Origin: JAGVSR01 sp031413815 | Lineage (GTDB): Bacteria; Pseudomonadota; Alphaproteobacteria; Rhizobiales; Hyphomicrobiaceae | Assembly: GCA_031413815.1 (NCBI GenBank) | Contig: JANOFU010000102.1 | Location: 62,001-126,000, forward strand | Direction: 5' to 3' | DNA length: 64,000 bases | Part shown: positions 51,367 through 60,585 of the stretch, piece by piece | Layout of the letters: every line of letters begins with the position of its first letter | How positions within the stretch are numbered: position 1 is the stretch's first letter | Translations under genes and position numbers: made by a program | The notes under the pieces: model-generated | What the model was told of the DNA's origin: nothing | Database searches by the model: none | The model's input: only the letters and a program-made list of their open reading frames with translations

Positions 51367-52170
51367 ATGCTCGTCGACCACCACTGCCACATTGACCGGC
51401 CCGAATTTGCCAATGACTTGGACGGCGTCGTTGCGCGCGCGCATGCGGCGGGCGTCGGCTTGATGGTCAACATCTCGACGCGGGTGCGCAGGTTTGATCA
51501 CCTGCTGTCGGTCGTGGAGCGCTTCGATACGGTCTACGGCACGGTCGGCACGCATCCGCATTATGCGCATGAAGAACTCGACGTGTCCGCGGCCGAGCTC
51601 GTACGGCTGGCTCAGCATCCGAAGATCGCCGGGATTGGCGAGGCGGGGCTTGATTACTACTACAAGCACTCAACGCCAGAGGCGCAAGCGCAGGGGTTCC
51701 GGACCCACATCGCGGCGGCGCGCGAGACGGGGCTGCCGCTCGAGATACACACGCGGGACGCAGATGCCGATACGCTCACGATTTTGCGGGACGAGCACGC
51801 GAAGGGGGCATTTCCAGCGATTTTGCATTGCTTCACGGGTGGCCGGGAACTCGCCATGCGGGCGGTTGATCTCGGTCTGTACGTCTCGTTCTCCGGTGTC
51901 GTGACGTTCAAGAAGGCCGACGCGTTGCGCGCCATTGCTTGTGAAGTTCCACTCGACCGTTTGCTGGTCGAAACGGATGCGCCCTACCTCGCTCCAGAGC
52001 CCTATCGCGGCAAGCAGAACGAGCCAGCCTATGTCGGGCACACGGCAGGGGCTCTGGCCACGGCGCGGGACATTCCGGTGGCGGAGTTTGCCGCGGCCAC
52101 AACTGAGAATTTTTTCCGGATCTACACGAAGGTGCCGCGTCCAAGTGGCGGGAGCCCGGCCACGACATGA
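51367..52170 (+). CDS. TatD family hydrolase (YcfH type)
   Basis: A 267-residue metal-dependent TIM-barrel hydrolase; family members are DNases or D-aminoacyl-tRNA or peptide-processing enzymes, and the true substrate here is unknown. The metal motif HCHIDRPEF is near the start, GIGEAGLDYYYKHS gives the Glu ligand, EIHTRDAD provides a His and ETDAPYLAP the Asp. ATG at 51367 is used because GGAG is nine bases upstream; an earlier in-frame start would include a palindromic repeat. The stop overlaps the MBL gene (ATGA). Confidence 0.95.
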   Translation: MLVDHHCHIDRPEFANDLDGVVARAHAAGVGLMVNISTRVRRFDHLLSVVERFDTVYGTVGTHPHYAHEELDVSAAELVRLAQHPKIAGIGEAGLDYYYKHSTPEAQAQGFRTHIAAARETGLPLEIHTRDADADTLTILRDEHAKGAFPAILHCFTGGRELAMRAVDLGLYVSFSGVVTFKKADALRAIACEVPLDRLLVETDAPYLAPEPYRGKQNEPAYVGHTAGALATARDIPVAEFAAATTENFFRIYTKVPRPSGGSPATT

Positions 52171-52961
52171 CCCTCAGGCTCACGATTCTCGGGTGCGGCT
52201 CATCCGGCGGCGTGCCGCGCATCGGTCCGATGTGGGGGCAATGCGACCCGGCCAATCCCAAGAACCGGCGGCGGCGCTGTTCGGTGCTGGTCGAAAGACG
52301 CAGTGGTGCAGGCACCACCACTGCGCTGATTGATACGTCGCCGGATTTACGCGAACAGCTTCTCTCGGTTCGCGCGGACCACTTGGACGGCGTGCTGTTT
52401 ACCCACGACCACGCGGACCATACGCACGGCATCGATGATCTGCGCATGGTCGCGTATGCCATGAAACGGCGGATTGATTGCTACTTCGATGCGGAAACGC
52501 GCGACAGCCTTGTGGCACGGTTTGCCTATTGCTTCGATCAAAAAGAGGGCTCGGAGTACAAGCCGATCCTGAGGGGGCACCACATCACGGACGGCGCTCC
52601 GGTCCGCATTTCTGGCTCCAGCGGCGTCCTTGAGGCGATCCCTGTGCCGCAGCGGCATGGCGATATCGCCTCGCTGGGCTTCCGGTTTGGCGACATCGCG
52701 TACTCGCCGGACATCAGCGATTTGCCGGACAGCTCGATCCCGCTACTGGAAGGTCTCGACGTCTGGATCGTGGATGCATTGCGCTACACGTCCCACCCCA
52801 GCCATTTCAGCGTGAAGCAGGCCTTGGCTTGGATCGAGCGGTTGAAGCCGAAGCGCGCCATCCTCACCCACATGACGACGGATCTCGATTACGCGACGTT
52901 GAAGCGCGAACTGCCGCCGCATATCGAGCCGGCCTATGATGGGATGGTGGTGGAGGGTTAA
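52167..52961 (+). CDS. MBL-fold metallo-hydrolase (PhnP-like)
   Basis: A 264-residue metallo-beta-lactamase-fold enzyme. The metal motif is FTHDHADHTHGIDDLR, and later ligands appear in VPQRHGDIASL, in YSPDISDLPD and in ILTHMTTDLDY. The pattern is closest to PhnP phosphodiesterases, which hydrolyse cyclic ribose phosphates. TatD next to this enzyme is conserved in Hyphomicrobiales. A GTGGTGC/GCACCAC palindrome lies in the coding sequence at 52303-52318. It ends four bases into the convergent SDR gene. Confidence 0.9.
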   Translation: MTLRLTILGCGSSGGVPRIGPMWGQCDPANPKNRRRRCSVLVERRSGAGTTTALIDTSPDLREQLLSVRADHLDGVLFTHDHADHTHGIDDLRMVAYAMKRRIDCYFDAETRDSLVARFAYCFDQKEGSEYKPILRGHHITDGAPVRISGSSGVLEAIPVPQRHGDIASLGFRFGDIAYSPDISDLPDSSIPLLEGLDVWIVDALRYTSHPSHFSVKQALAWIERLKPKRAILTHMTTDLDYATLKRELPPHIEPAYDGMVVEG

Positions 52962-53707
52962 GCGATCGCGGTGACGCCGTGCTTGTCACGCCACTCGCGG
53001 AACCGGATTGTGTCGCCGTTGAGGGTGTTGGACGGCAGGGCAAGTTCAACGAACAACGGCGCCACATCTTCGGGTGTGGGCAGCGTCAGCGGATCTTCGC
53101 CAGGAAACGCTTTTGCGCGCATGGCGGTGCGGATCGCGCCTGGGTTTACGATCGACGTGCGGACAGCCGTGTTCTCGCATTCCGTCGCGTAGGTTTTGGC
53201 CAGAGCTTCAAGCCCCGCCTTCGCCACCGCATAGGGTCCCCAATAGGCGTGCTGCCCATCGGATGCGCCAGACGATACGAAAATGCAGCGGCCGGCATCT
53301 GACAGTTTTAGCAACGGATCAAGCGTGCGCAGAAGGCGCCAGTTGGCCGACAGATTGGTCTCGATCACCGCATCCCAACTGTCCGCGGTGACGTGAGGCA
53401 GGGGCGACAGTGGCCCAAGGATCGCCGCGTTGGCGACAAAGATGTCTAGCTTGCCCCAGCGCTGATAAATCGACGGCCCGAGGGGATCGATCTTGTCTCC
53501 TTTGCGCAGATCGAGCGGGAACAGTGTCGCCGATCCGCCGATTTTCTGGATTTCATCGTCGGCCTCTTCGAGCGCGCCGACACTGCGCCCCGACAAGATC
53601 ACGTGTGCGCCTTCGCGGGCATACGCGACCGCAACGGCCCGGCCAAGACCGCGCGATGCGCCCGAAATAAAGGCGATGCGGCCAGAGAGGCGCTTTTCCA
53701 TTGTCAT
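52958..53707 (-). CDS. SDR family oxidoreductase
   Basis: A 249-residue short-chain dehydrogenase/reductase. The cofactor motif is ISGASRGLGRAVAVAYAREG, the NAAILG motif follows, and the catalytic Ser-Tyr-Lys lies in VSSGASDGQH and YAVAKAG. The substrate is unknown. The tail overlaps the MBL gene by four bases. It lies 78 bases after the purF stop on the same strand, so it may be at the end of the cvpA-purF transcript. An ATG two codons after the first is an alternative start. Confidence 0.92.
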   Translation of the reverse strand: MTMEKRLSGRIAFISGASRGLGRAVAVAYAREGAHVILSGRSVGALEEADDEIQKIGGSATLFPLDLRKGDKIDPLGPSIYQRWGKLDIFVANAAILGPLSPLPHVTADSWDAVIETNLSANWRLLRTLDPLLKLSDAGRCIFVSSGASDGQHAYWGPYAVAKAGLEALAKTYATECENTAVRTSIVNPGAIRTAMRAKAFPGEDPLTLPTPEDVAPLFVELALPSNTLNGDTIRFREWRDKHGVTAIA

Positions 53708-53785
53708 TGATGAGGTCTCGCTGCGGACGTCGCGTACGGGAGCGACGTTAGCCGGAGAGCGGCTTTCCGGGCAAGGTGCCTGGGT

Positions 53786-55273
53786 TCAAACGACCTCGGC
53801 CAGCAGCGACAATTGGCGGGGCGCCGGGCCGTTTTGATCTGTCAGCGGCGTTGGGTATTCGCCCGTGAAGCAGTGGTCGGTAAACTGCGGTGCGCGGGCG
53901 TCGCGTCCGTCGAGACCCACGGAACGGTAGATGCCATCGACGGACAAGAACGCCAAACTATCCGCGCCCATGAACTCGCGCATTTCTTCGATGCTCATGT
54001 TGGCAGCGAGCAAGTCCTTTTTGCGCGGCGTGTCAATGCCGTAGTAATCGGAGTGCGTGATCGGCGGGGACGAAATGCGCATATGCACCTCTTTGGCGCC
54101 GGCATCCCGCATCAGTTGAACGATCTTCATGGATGTGGTGCCGCGCACGACGCTGTCGTCGATTAGTACAATGCGCTTGCCGCGAATGACGCCGGCGTTG
54201 GCGGAATGCTTGAGCTTCACGCCGAGTGCGCGAATGCGCTGCTCAGGTTCAATGAAGGTGCGGCCGACGTAGTGATTGCGAATGATACCGAGTTCAAAAG
54301 GAATGCCGGACTGCTGCGAAAATCCGATCGCCGCAGGCACGCCAGAGTCCGGGATCGGAACGATCACGTCGGCTTGTGGGGCGGATTCAACGGCGAGTTG
54401 GACGCCCATCTGCTTGCGGATGTCGTACACCGAGCGGCCACCGATGACGCTGTCGGGCCGGGCAAAGTAGATGTATTCGAAGATGCATGGCCGGGCCGGG
54501 CGGCGCGGGAACGGCCGATGGCTTTCAAGGCCCTCCGCCGTGATGGCAATCACTTCGCCGTTGTCGACTTCGCGGAGGAATTCGGCGCCAACGATATCGA
54601 GGGCGCAGGTCTCTGACGCGAACACGTAAGCGCCATTCAAGCGGCCGAGAACAAGCGGGCGAATGCCGATGGGATCACGTGCGGCAATCAGCATGTCGTT
54701 GGTGAGGCACACGAGGGAGTAGGCGCCCTCGATCTGGCGGATGGCTTCGACAAAGCGGTCGACCGCGCGGCGCTTCTTGGAACGCGACACGAGATGCAAG
54801 ATCACTTCGGTGTCGGACGTTGATGGAAAGATCGCGCCGGAGGAAATCAACTCCTGGCGAATCGTCAGGGCGTTGGTGAGGTTGCCGTTGTGGGCGACGG
54901 CAAAGCCGCCGGTATCAATGTCAGCGTAGAGCGGTTGCACATTCTTGAGGGCGGGCTCGCCGGTCGTGGAGTAGCGGTTGTGACCAACAGCGACGGTACC
55001 CTTGAGGCGTCCTATGACACCTGCATCGTTGTAGTTGTCGCCGACGAGACCGAGACGGCGTTCCGAATGGAACTGCTTGCCGTCATACGTAACGATGCCA
55101 GCGGCCTCCTGGCCGCGATGTTGGAGCGCGTGCAGCCCCAGCGCTGTGATGGCGGCGGCATCGGGATGACCGAAGATGCCAAACACGCCGCATTCTTCCC
55201 GAAGCCGATCATCGCCGTAGCGTGAGTAGCCGTAATCGGTTTTGTTCATGCCGTCCGCTTGATCGTGCGCCAT
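53786..55273 (-). CDS. purF: Amidophosphoribosyltransferase
   Basis: PurF converts PRPP and glutamine to phosphoribosylamine, the committed step of purine synthesis. The 495-residue protein has the N-terminal glutaminase with the nucleophile Cys in REECGVFGIFGH, preceded by a short propeptide. The PRPP-binding loop is RIVLIDDSVVRGTT. The C-terminal cysteine-rich iron-sulfur ligands found in Bacillus are not obvious. ATG at 55273 is supported by GGAGCGGG upstream, and another in-frame ATG is eight codons later. It lies after cvpA, as in E. coli. Confidence 0.96.
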   Translation of the reverse strand: MAHDQADGMNKTDYGYSRYGDDRLREECGVFGIFGHPDAAAITALGLHALQHRGQEAAGIVTYDGKQFHSERRLGLVGDNYNDAGVIGRLKGTVAVGHNRYSTTGEPALKNVQPLYADIDTGGFAVAHNGNLTNALTIRQELISSGAIFPSTSDTEVILHLVSRSKKRRAVDRFVEAIRQIEGAYSLVCLTNDMLIAARDPIGIRPLVLGRLNGAYVFASETCALDIVGAEFLREVDNGEVIAITAEGLESHRPFPRRPARPCIFEYIYFARPDSVIGGRSVYDIRKQMGVQLAVESAPQADVIVPIPDSGVPAAIGFSQQSGIPFELGIIRNHYVGRTFIEPEQRIRALGVKLKHSANAGVIRGKRIVLIDDSVVRGTTSMKIVQLMRDAGAKEVHMRISSPPITHSDYYGIDTPRKKDLLAANMSIEEMREFMGADSLAFLSVDGIYRSVGLDGRDARAPQFTDHCFTGEYPTPLTDQNGPAPRQLSLLAEVV

Positions 55274-55401
55274 GATTGCGTCCCGCTCCAGCATCCGTGC
55301 ACACGGGTCCAAACGACATCAGACCAAGTGTCACTTCACTTGGCCACGTCATACGCCTGTTACAAGCCGGACGCCACGCCACTTTTGACGAAAGGGTTGA
55401 T

Positions 55402-55953
55402 TTATCCCTGCTGCTCGCCAGCCGCGGGAGCCGGATTTGTCAAAGATGACGGCATATGTGTCTCAAGCGTCGCCCGGATGGCGTCGCCGGTACTCTTAAT
55501 GTACGGCAGGGACTTTGATTCGCGAACCCAGGGGAACTGACTTGCCGGGTCGGGAATGAAGGATTCGTAGAACATGTAGGGAATGACGATCAGCACGAAG
55601 CCACGCGCGACGCCGAACAGGAAGCCCAAGATCCGGTCCACCATGCCGACGGAGCTATCGAGGATCGCATCCGATATGCGTGCCGTGACGAGGTGGACGA
55701 TAATGAGCACGATGAGGAAGATGATAGCGCCTATCGCAATCTGCGCGATGGCAACCTGCGCGCCCATCTGCTGGGCCATATCTTCAGCGAACTTCTTGTG
55801 ATTGATAATGAAGTACAACACCGCCAACGCCGCGATGGCCCACGACACGATAGAGAGAAGCTCACGCGTCAGACCGCGGTACATGGCCAATAGCCCTGAA
55901 ATGATCGCTACGGCGATCAGTGCGGCATCGAGATACGTCAACGGCCCGATCAT
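55402..55953 (-). CDS. cvpA: CvpA family inner-membrane protein
   Basis: A 183-residue protein with four membrane helices at about residues 8-24, 30-47, 64-86 and 107-125. The E. coli homologue is needed for colicin V production and lies in the same operon position upstream of purF. Typical segments are YLDAALIAVAIISGLLAMYRGL and GMVDRILGFLFGVARGF. The tail is Pro/Ala-rich. ATG at 55953 begins the first helix; an earlier in-frame start would overlap radA. It lies 58 bases after radA's stop. Confidence 0.93.
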   Translation of the reverse strand: MIGPLTYLDAALIAVAIISGLLAMYRGLTRELLSIVSWAIAALAVLYFIINHKKFAEDMAQQMGAQVAIAQIAIGAIIFLIVLIIVHLVTARISDAILDSSVGMVDRILGFLFGVARGFVLIVIPYMFYESFIPDPASQFPWVRESKSLPYIKSTGDAIRATLETHMPSSLTNPAPAAGEQQG

Positions 55954-56011
55954 TATAATTGCACTCCGAAACTGTCCGTGCCGGGAGTAAATCCCGCAAT
56001 TCGCTCGTGGT

Positions 56012-57391
56012 TCAGTCGCATTTGTGCAGCCGGTCTGCAAGATCCTTCACGTGAGTGAGCCGCAACAGTGACATCTTAGTTGCGTCGTTGCCCGGGTCGC
56101 CAGTCGCGGAGATGGCCGCTTCCGTGAACCCGAGCTTCTTCGATTCCTTTAATCTCGCCGCCATATGGGCGCTGGCTCGAACCGCCCCCGACAGCGAAAT
56201 TTCCCCGAACGTCACGCGGGTAGCGGGAAGGGCAACATTGGAGAATGACGACAAGAGGGCGGAGGCTGCCGCCAAATCTGCAGCCGGTTCTGTGATTTTG
56301 AGGCCGCCCGCCACATTCAGGTACACATCGTGCTGCGACAGGGAGATGCCGCAGCGGGCTTCCAGCACCGCCAAGATCATCGACAAGCGGTTGGAATCCC
56401 AGCCGACAACGGCCCGGCGCGGCGTGCCAAGCGTTGATGGTGCGACCAGAGCCTGAATTTCCACCAGTATCGGACGGGTTCCCTCGACGCCGGCAAAAAC
56501 AGCCGAACCCGGAACATTGGTCTCGCGGTCGCCCAGAAAAAGTTCAGAGGGATTTGCAACTTCGCGCAAGCCTTCCTGCGCCATTTCGAACACACCGATT
56601 TCGTCGGTGGCACCGAACCGGTTTTTGGTGGCGCGCAGGATCCGGAACGTGTGGCTGCGATCGCCCTCAAACGTCAAAACCGTATCGACCATGTGTTCGA
56701 CCACTTTGGGTCCGGCAATTTGGCCGTCCTTAGTGACATGTCCGACGAGCAGAAGTGCTGAACCGTTGGTTTTGGCAAAGCGGATCAGACTTTGCGTGGC
56801 TGCCCGGACCTGACTGACAGTGCCAGGCGACGCATCCAGTTGATCGGACCACAGCGTCTGAATGGAATCGATGACAATCAGATCGGCGCGGGGTCCGTCG
56901 CTGAGTGTTGAGAGAATGTTGGCGAGGTTGGTTTCGGCACCCAGCGCCACCTCAGCGTCCGCAAGCCCCAAGCGTTCGGCGCGCAGCCGCACTTGTGCTG
57001 AGGCTTCTTCGCCGGTGAAGTAGGTCGCGCGCTTCTTGCGCCGTGCCAGTGAGGCCGCCAACTGCAGGAGCAGCGTGGATTTGCCGATGCCGGGTTCACC
57101 ACTGATGAGGAGCGCTGATCCGGGCACAATGCCGCCGCCTGTGACGCGGTCAAGTTCCGGCATGCCGGTTGAAAAGCGCGGCGCTTCCGCGGCACCGCCT
57201 GCCAGTGTTTCGAGTTTGACAACGCGGCCCTTGCTGGCCTTGGTGATGCCGGAACCCGGTGGCGGGCCAGCGTCGGTTTCTTCAACGATGGTGTTCCATT
57301 CGTTGCAGGTGACGCACTTGCCTGCCCAGCGCGTCGATGCCGCGCCGCACGCCTGACAAACGAACGAGCCACTTTTGGCGGACTTAGCCAC
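56012..57391 (-). CDS. radA: DNA repair protein RadA/Sms
   Basis: RadA is a RecA-like ATPase that drives branch migration of recombination intermediates. The 459-residue protein opens with a zinc finger (CQACG near the start and CVTCNEWN). Walker A is SGEPGIGKSTLLLQL, the characteristic KNRFG motif is in RATKNRFGATDEIG, and the C-terminal Lon-type domain contains LGTPRRAVVGWDSNR. The start is GTG at 57391, with GGGAG five bases upstream supplied by a palindromic repeat. It follows alr on the same strand. Confidence 0.96.
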   Translation of the reverse strand: MAKSAKSGSFVCQACGAASTRWAGKCVTCNEWNTIVEETDAGPPPGSGITKASKGRVVKLETLAGGAAEAPRFSTGMPELDRVTGGGIVPGSALLISGEPGIGKSTLLLQLAASLARRKKRATYFTGEEASAQVRLRAERLGLADAEVALGAETNLANILSTLSDGPRADLIVIDSIQTLWSDQLDASPGTVSQVRAATQSLIRFAKTNGSALLLVGHVTKDGQIAGPKVVEHMVDTVLTFEGDRSHTFRILRATKNRFGATDEIGVFEMAQEGLREVANPSELFLGDRETNVPGSAVFAGVEGTRPILVEIQALVAPSTLGTPRRAVVGWDSNRLSMILAVLEARCGISLSQHDVYLNVAGGLKITEPAADLAAASALLSSFSNVALPATRVTFGEISLSGAVRASAHMAARLKESKKLGFTEAAISATGDPGNDATKMSLLRLTHVKDLADRLHKCD

Positions 57392-57405
57392 TTTATCTCC
57401 CTCTC
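57392..57405 (-). promoter_or_regulatory. radA ribosome binding site inside repeat element C
   Basis: On the minus strand GGGGAGAGGGAGATAAA immediately precedes the GTG. The GGGAG is at ideal spacing and is part of the left hairpin of copy C of the palindromic element. Confidence 0.6.
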
Positions 57406-57514
57406 CCCATCGGCTTTGATGGGGAGAGGGCCGGGGTGAGGGGCAGCCACTTGTGCCAGCACCTTTTGCTTCCCCTCACCCTAGCCCTCTCCCCGTGAAG
57501 TACGGGACGAGGGG
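57397..57514. repeat. Composite palindromic element, copy C
   Basis: The blocks have the same order as copy B: CTCTCCCC/GGGGAGAG hairpin, GTGAGGGGCAGCC, spacer, CCCCTCACC, then a second, imperfect CCCTCTCCCC hairpin. It spans the junction of alr and radA, covering the last dozen codons of alr and ending six bases before the radA start. Confidence 0.88.
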
Positions 57515-58635
57515 ATATCCGCCTCCTCCCCCACGTAAACCCGCTCAAATCGCTGACCTAAGCGTGTCAGAACTTCATAGCCGATCGTGCCGGCGTGCGT
57601 GCCAACAGTCTCGATCGACAGCCCTGGGCCAATAACATCTACGAGGTCGCCTCGCAAAACGGGCACGTCTGTCACGTCAACAGTAATCAGATCCATCGAA
57701 ACGCGCCCGGCAATGGGGCAGAATACGCCGCGCACCAAAACCCGCCCGCCGGCCATATCATTGGTTGCGCTGGCTGCGCGAGGGTAACCATCGGCATAGC
57801 CAATTGACACGACAGCGACGCGAGCGGCCCGCCCCGCACGCCACGATCCGGAATAGCCAACGGTCTCGCCCGCTGAAACGTCGCGAACCTGGAGAACCCG
57901 GGCTGCGACGCGTAGAACTGACGCCACCGGCGTTGGCCCGCCGCGAAACGCTTGACCGCCATACAACCCATAGCCGGGCCGGACCAGCTCATAGTGATAC
58001 GGTGCGCCGAGCATGAGGCCATCGGAAGCCGCGAGACTCGCAGGTGCTTCCGGCAGGCGTGCGCGGAGGGTATCAAACACCGCGCGTTGAGCTTCGTTCT
58101 TCGGATCTGCCGGGTCATCTGCCGATGCAAGGTGGCTCATGATCAATCGCACATCGAGGGGTGCCAGCGGGCCTGGCTCGCGCATAAGCGCTTCGACATC
58201 CCCCGCGGACAGACCCAAACGATTCAATCCCGTATCGACATGAAGCGCGGTGGCTAAGCGCGCTCCAATCTGGGTGGCCAACGCTGACCACTCGCGAACT
58301 TCAGCCATACTGGCCAGCACCGGGATAGCGCTGGCCGCAAGCAGCTCGTCAGCGCACCCGGCCAACAGTCCATCGAGCGCGTAGAGTGTTGCGGTTGGCG
58401 CAAGCATCCGCGCTTGCGTCGCTTCCCCCGGGGTTGCGACAAAGAACGAGCGGCAGCCCGCGTGCACCAGCGCGGGAATGATGCGATCAGCACCCAAGCC
58501 ATAAGCGTTGGCTTTGACGACGGCGCCGCACTCGGCCGGTCGAACGAGGTCTGCCAGCACGCACCAGTTGGCCGCGATCTGCCGCAGATCGATGGTGATG
58601 ACGCCGGGTCCGGCGGAGGGGGGGAGGGAGGTCAT
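57481..58635 (-). CDS. alr: Alanine racemase
   Basis: Alr converts L- to D-alanine for peptidoglycan with PLP. The 384-residue protein carries the PLP lysine Lys41 in VVKANAYGLGAD. The opposite-face Tyr is in the VGYSGSW segment, and RVSMDLITVDVTDVP is also recognisable. The final dozen residues (DIPSSRTSRGEG) and the stop codon are encoded by copy C of the composite palindromic element, so the native C-terminus may have been shorter or different. A ribosome binding site before the ATG at 58635 is weak. DnaB lies immediately upstream. Confidence 0.95.
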   Translation of the reverse strand: MTSLPPSAGPGVITIDLRQIAANWCVLADLVRPAECGAVVKANAYGLGADRIIPALVHAGCRSFFVATPGEATQARMLAPTATLYALDGLLAGCADELLAASAIPVLASMAEVREWSALATQIGARLATALHVDTGLNRLGLSAGDVEALMREPGPLAPLDVRLIMSHLASADDPADPKNEAQRAVFDTLRARLPEAPASLAASDGLMLGAPYHYELVRPGYGLYGGQAFRGGPTPVASVLRVAARVLQVRDVSAGETVGYSGSWRAGRAARVAVVSIGYADGYPRAASATNDMAGGRVLVRGVFCPIAGRVSMDLITVDVTDVPVLRGDLVDVIGPGLSIETVGTHAGTIGYEVLTRLGQRFERVYVGEEADIPSSRTSRGEG

Positions 58636-58728
58636 TGCAGAAAGGGTGTCCAGACCGGCGTTGCACCTACCATTACCAAGGAAATCCCTGGCGATGATAA
58701 GTTTGACTGTTGTGCTGGACGTTGCGGG

Positions 58729-60243
58729 TCACTCAAACCGTTCCGGCAGATATTGATCCTTGGCCAAATTGCCGAAGCGGGTGAACTGGCTTTCAAAGGA
58801 CAGCCCCACGGTTCCGACGGGACCGTGACGCTGTTTACCGATGATTACTTCGGCCTTGCCCGAAACGGCCATCATCTTCGCCTGCCAATCAATGAACTCC
58901 GACGTGCCTTCTGCTGGTTTCAAGCGCTCGACGTAGTATTCCTCGCGGAACACGAACATGACGACATCGGCGTCCTGCTCGATGGAGCCTGATTCACGCA
59001 AGTCCGACAGCTGTGGGCGCTTGTCTTCACGCTGCTCGACCTGACGCGACAGCTGCGACAGCGCGATGATCGGAATTGCGAGTTCCTTGGCCAGCGCCTT
59101 GAGCCCGGTGGTGATTTCCGTAATCTCCTGGACGCGGTTGTCGCTGCGCTTGTTGGAGCCAGACAACAGCTGCAAGTAATCGACAATCAAGAGGCCGAGG
59201 CCCTTCTGGCGCTTGAGCTTGCGCGCGCGCGCGGCCAGCTGGGCGATCGAAATCCCGCCCGTCTGGTCGATGTACAGCGGAATGCGGCCCATCTCCTGGC
59301 TGACGTGGACGAGCTTGCCGAAGTCGGTTTCCGTGATCATTCCGCGGCGGATCTTTTCCGAGGGGATCTCGGATTGCTCGGACAAAATACGCGTTGCGAG
59401 TTGCTCAGCTGACATTTCCAGCGAGAAGAACCCGACAATTGCGCCGTCGAGCACCTTTTCGGTGCCGTCCGCCTGCATTTCTGACCGGTACGCTTTGGCG
59501 ACGTTGTAGGCGATGTTGGTGACGAGCGCGGTTTTGCCCATCGAGGGCCGGCCGGCGAGGATGATGAGGTCGGAGTTTTGCAAGCCACCCATCTTGTTGT
59601 CGAGATCGGTCAGCGCTGTGGCGAGTCCGGACAAATGGCCGTCACGCTGGAACGCGTTGTTGGCCATGTCGATGGCATGCGTCAGGGCGGAGCCGAAGCT
59701 CATGAAGCCTTGGCCGTACTTGCCCTTCTCTGCGAGAGCATACAGCCTCGATTCCGCCTCTTGAATTTGCTCTTCCGGCGGGTGATCGACGGGGCTGTCG
59801 AACGCGGTTGTGACGAGAGCTTCGCCGATGCCGATCAACTGGCGGCGGACTGCGAGGTCGTAAACTGTCTGGCCGTAATCGTGGGCGTTGATGATCGTCG
59901 TGGCGTTGGCGGCGAGGCGACCGAGGTACTGCGGCACTGTCAGGTTCGGGCCGATCGGCTCGGCGTTCTCGAAGAACGTTTTGACCGTGACCGGCGTCGC
60001 TTGTTTGCCAGCTTGAATGAGTTTGGAAACGATCTCATAGATCTGCGCATGCAGGGGATCATAGAAGTGCAGGGCTTCGAGGAAGCCGGTCACCCGGTCC
60101 AGTGCCTCGTTGTTGACGAGGATCGCCCCCAGCAAGGCCTGCTCGGCCTCGATGTTATGGGGCACCTGACGGAATTGAACGGGCTCGGCGGCGCTTGCAG
60201 CAGCGCGGAGCTTTTCGACGGGGAGGAATGCGGGGTCTGCCAT
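58729..60243 (-). CDS. dnaB: Replicative DNA helicase DnaB
   Basis: DnaB unwinds DNA ahead of the replication fork. The 504-residue protein has the N-terminal helical domain (residues 20-130), with PHNIEAEQALLGAILVN. The RecA-like domain contains Walker A in AGRPSMGKTALVTNIAYN and LLIVDYLQLL as Walker B. ALSQLSRQVEQREDKRP follows. No intein is visible. ATG at 60243 is chosen because the sequence upstream is atypical. The order dnaB-alr-radA-cvpA-purF on one strand fits the usual Hyphomicrobiales arrangement. Confidence 0.97.
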   Translation of the reverse strand: MADPAFLPVEKLRAAASAAEPVQFRQVPHNIEAEQALLGAILVNNEALDRVTGFLEALHFYDPLHAQIYEIVSKLIQAGKQATPVTVKTFFENAEPIGPNLTVPQYLGRLAANATTIINAHDYGQTVYDLAVRRQLIGIGEALVTTAFDSPVDHPPEEQIQEAESRLYALAEKGKYGQGFMSFGSALTHAIDMANNAFQRDGHLSGLATALTDLDNKMGGLQNSDLIILAGRPSMGKTALVTNIAYNVAKAYRSEMQADGTEKVLDGAIVGFFSLEMSAEQLATRILSEQSEIPSEKIRRGMITETDFGKLVHVSQEMGRIPLYIDQTGGISIAQLAARARKLKRQKGLGLLIVDYLQLLSGSNKRSDNRVQEITEITTGLKALAKELAIPIIALSQLSRQVEQREDKRPQLSDLRESGSIEQDADVVMFVFREEYYVERLKPAEGTSEFIDWQAKMMAVSGKAEVIIGKQRHGPVGTVGLSFESQFTRFGNLAKDQYLPERFE

Positions 60244-60585
60244 GCCCTGGTGGTAGCCCGAGTCCGGCCAACCCCCGCATCCGAATCGCGCGCTGCCGGG
60301 TGTCAAGGAAAAGCTTTCCTCGTTTTCAACATGGCGTTACGCGCTCAAACGAGATGGTCCGTCCCGCAGCCGTTTGCTGGGTGAGGTGTGAGAGCGAGCA
60401 AGGTGCATTCTTATTTGCCTTCTGACGCTTGTCTGGATGGCCGCCTGTGCTCGCTCCGCTCCCATTGCTGACGCGACGTGGCCATGACGGGAAAGAGGGG
60501 TACGGCTTCCGCACCCCGTGTTGAATGTAGGCCGGACTGACCCCGGACTTGATCCTGGGGGTGTCTGACACCACTGCACCACGAC
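60244..60585. other. Intergenic stretch before dnaB
   Basis: A 342-base gap between the gltX stop and the dnaB start, both on the minus strand. It should hold the dnaB promoter. Near the gltX end it contains the palindromes at 60541-60572. No gene was found. Confidence 0.55.
60541..60572. repeat. CCCCGGA-type palindrome and GGTGTC palindrome
   Basis: CCCCGGA, five bases, then TCCTGGGG: an imperfect palindrome like the CCCGGACTTGATCCGGG repeats common in alphaproteobacteria. It is joined to GGTGTCTGACACC (60560-60572), a perfect 13-base odd palindrome. They follow the gltX stop and may act in transcription ending or RNA stability. Confidence 0.75.
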
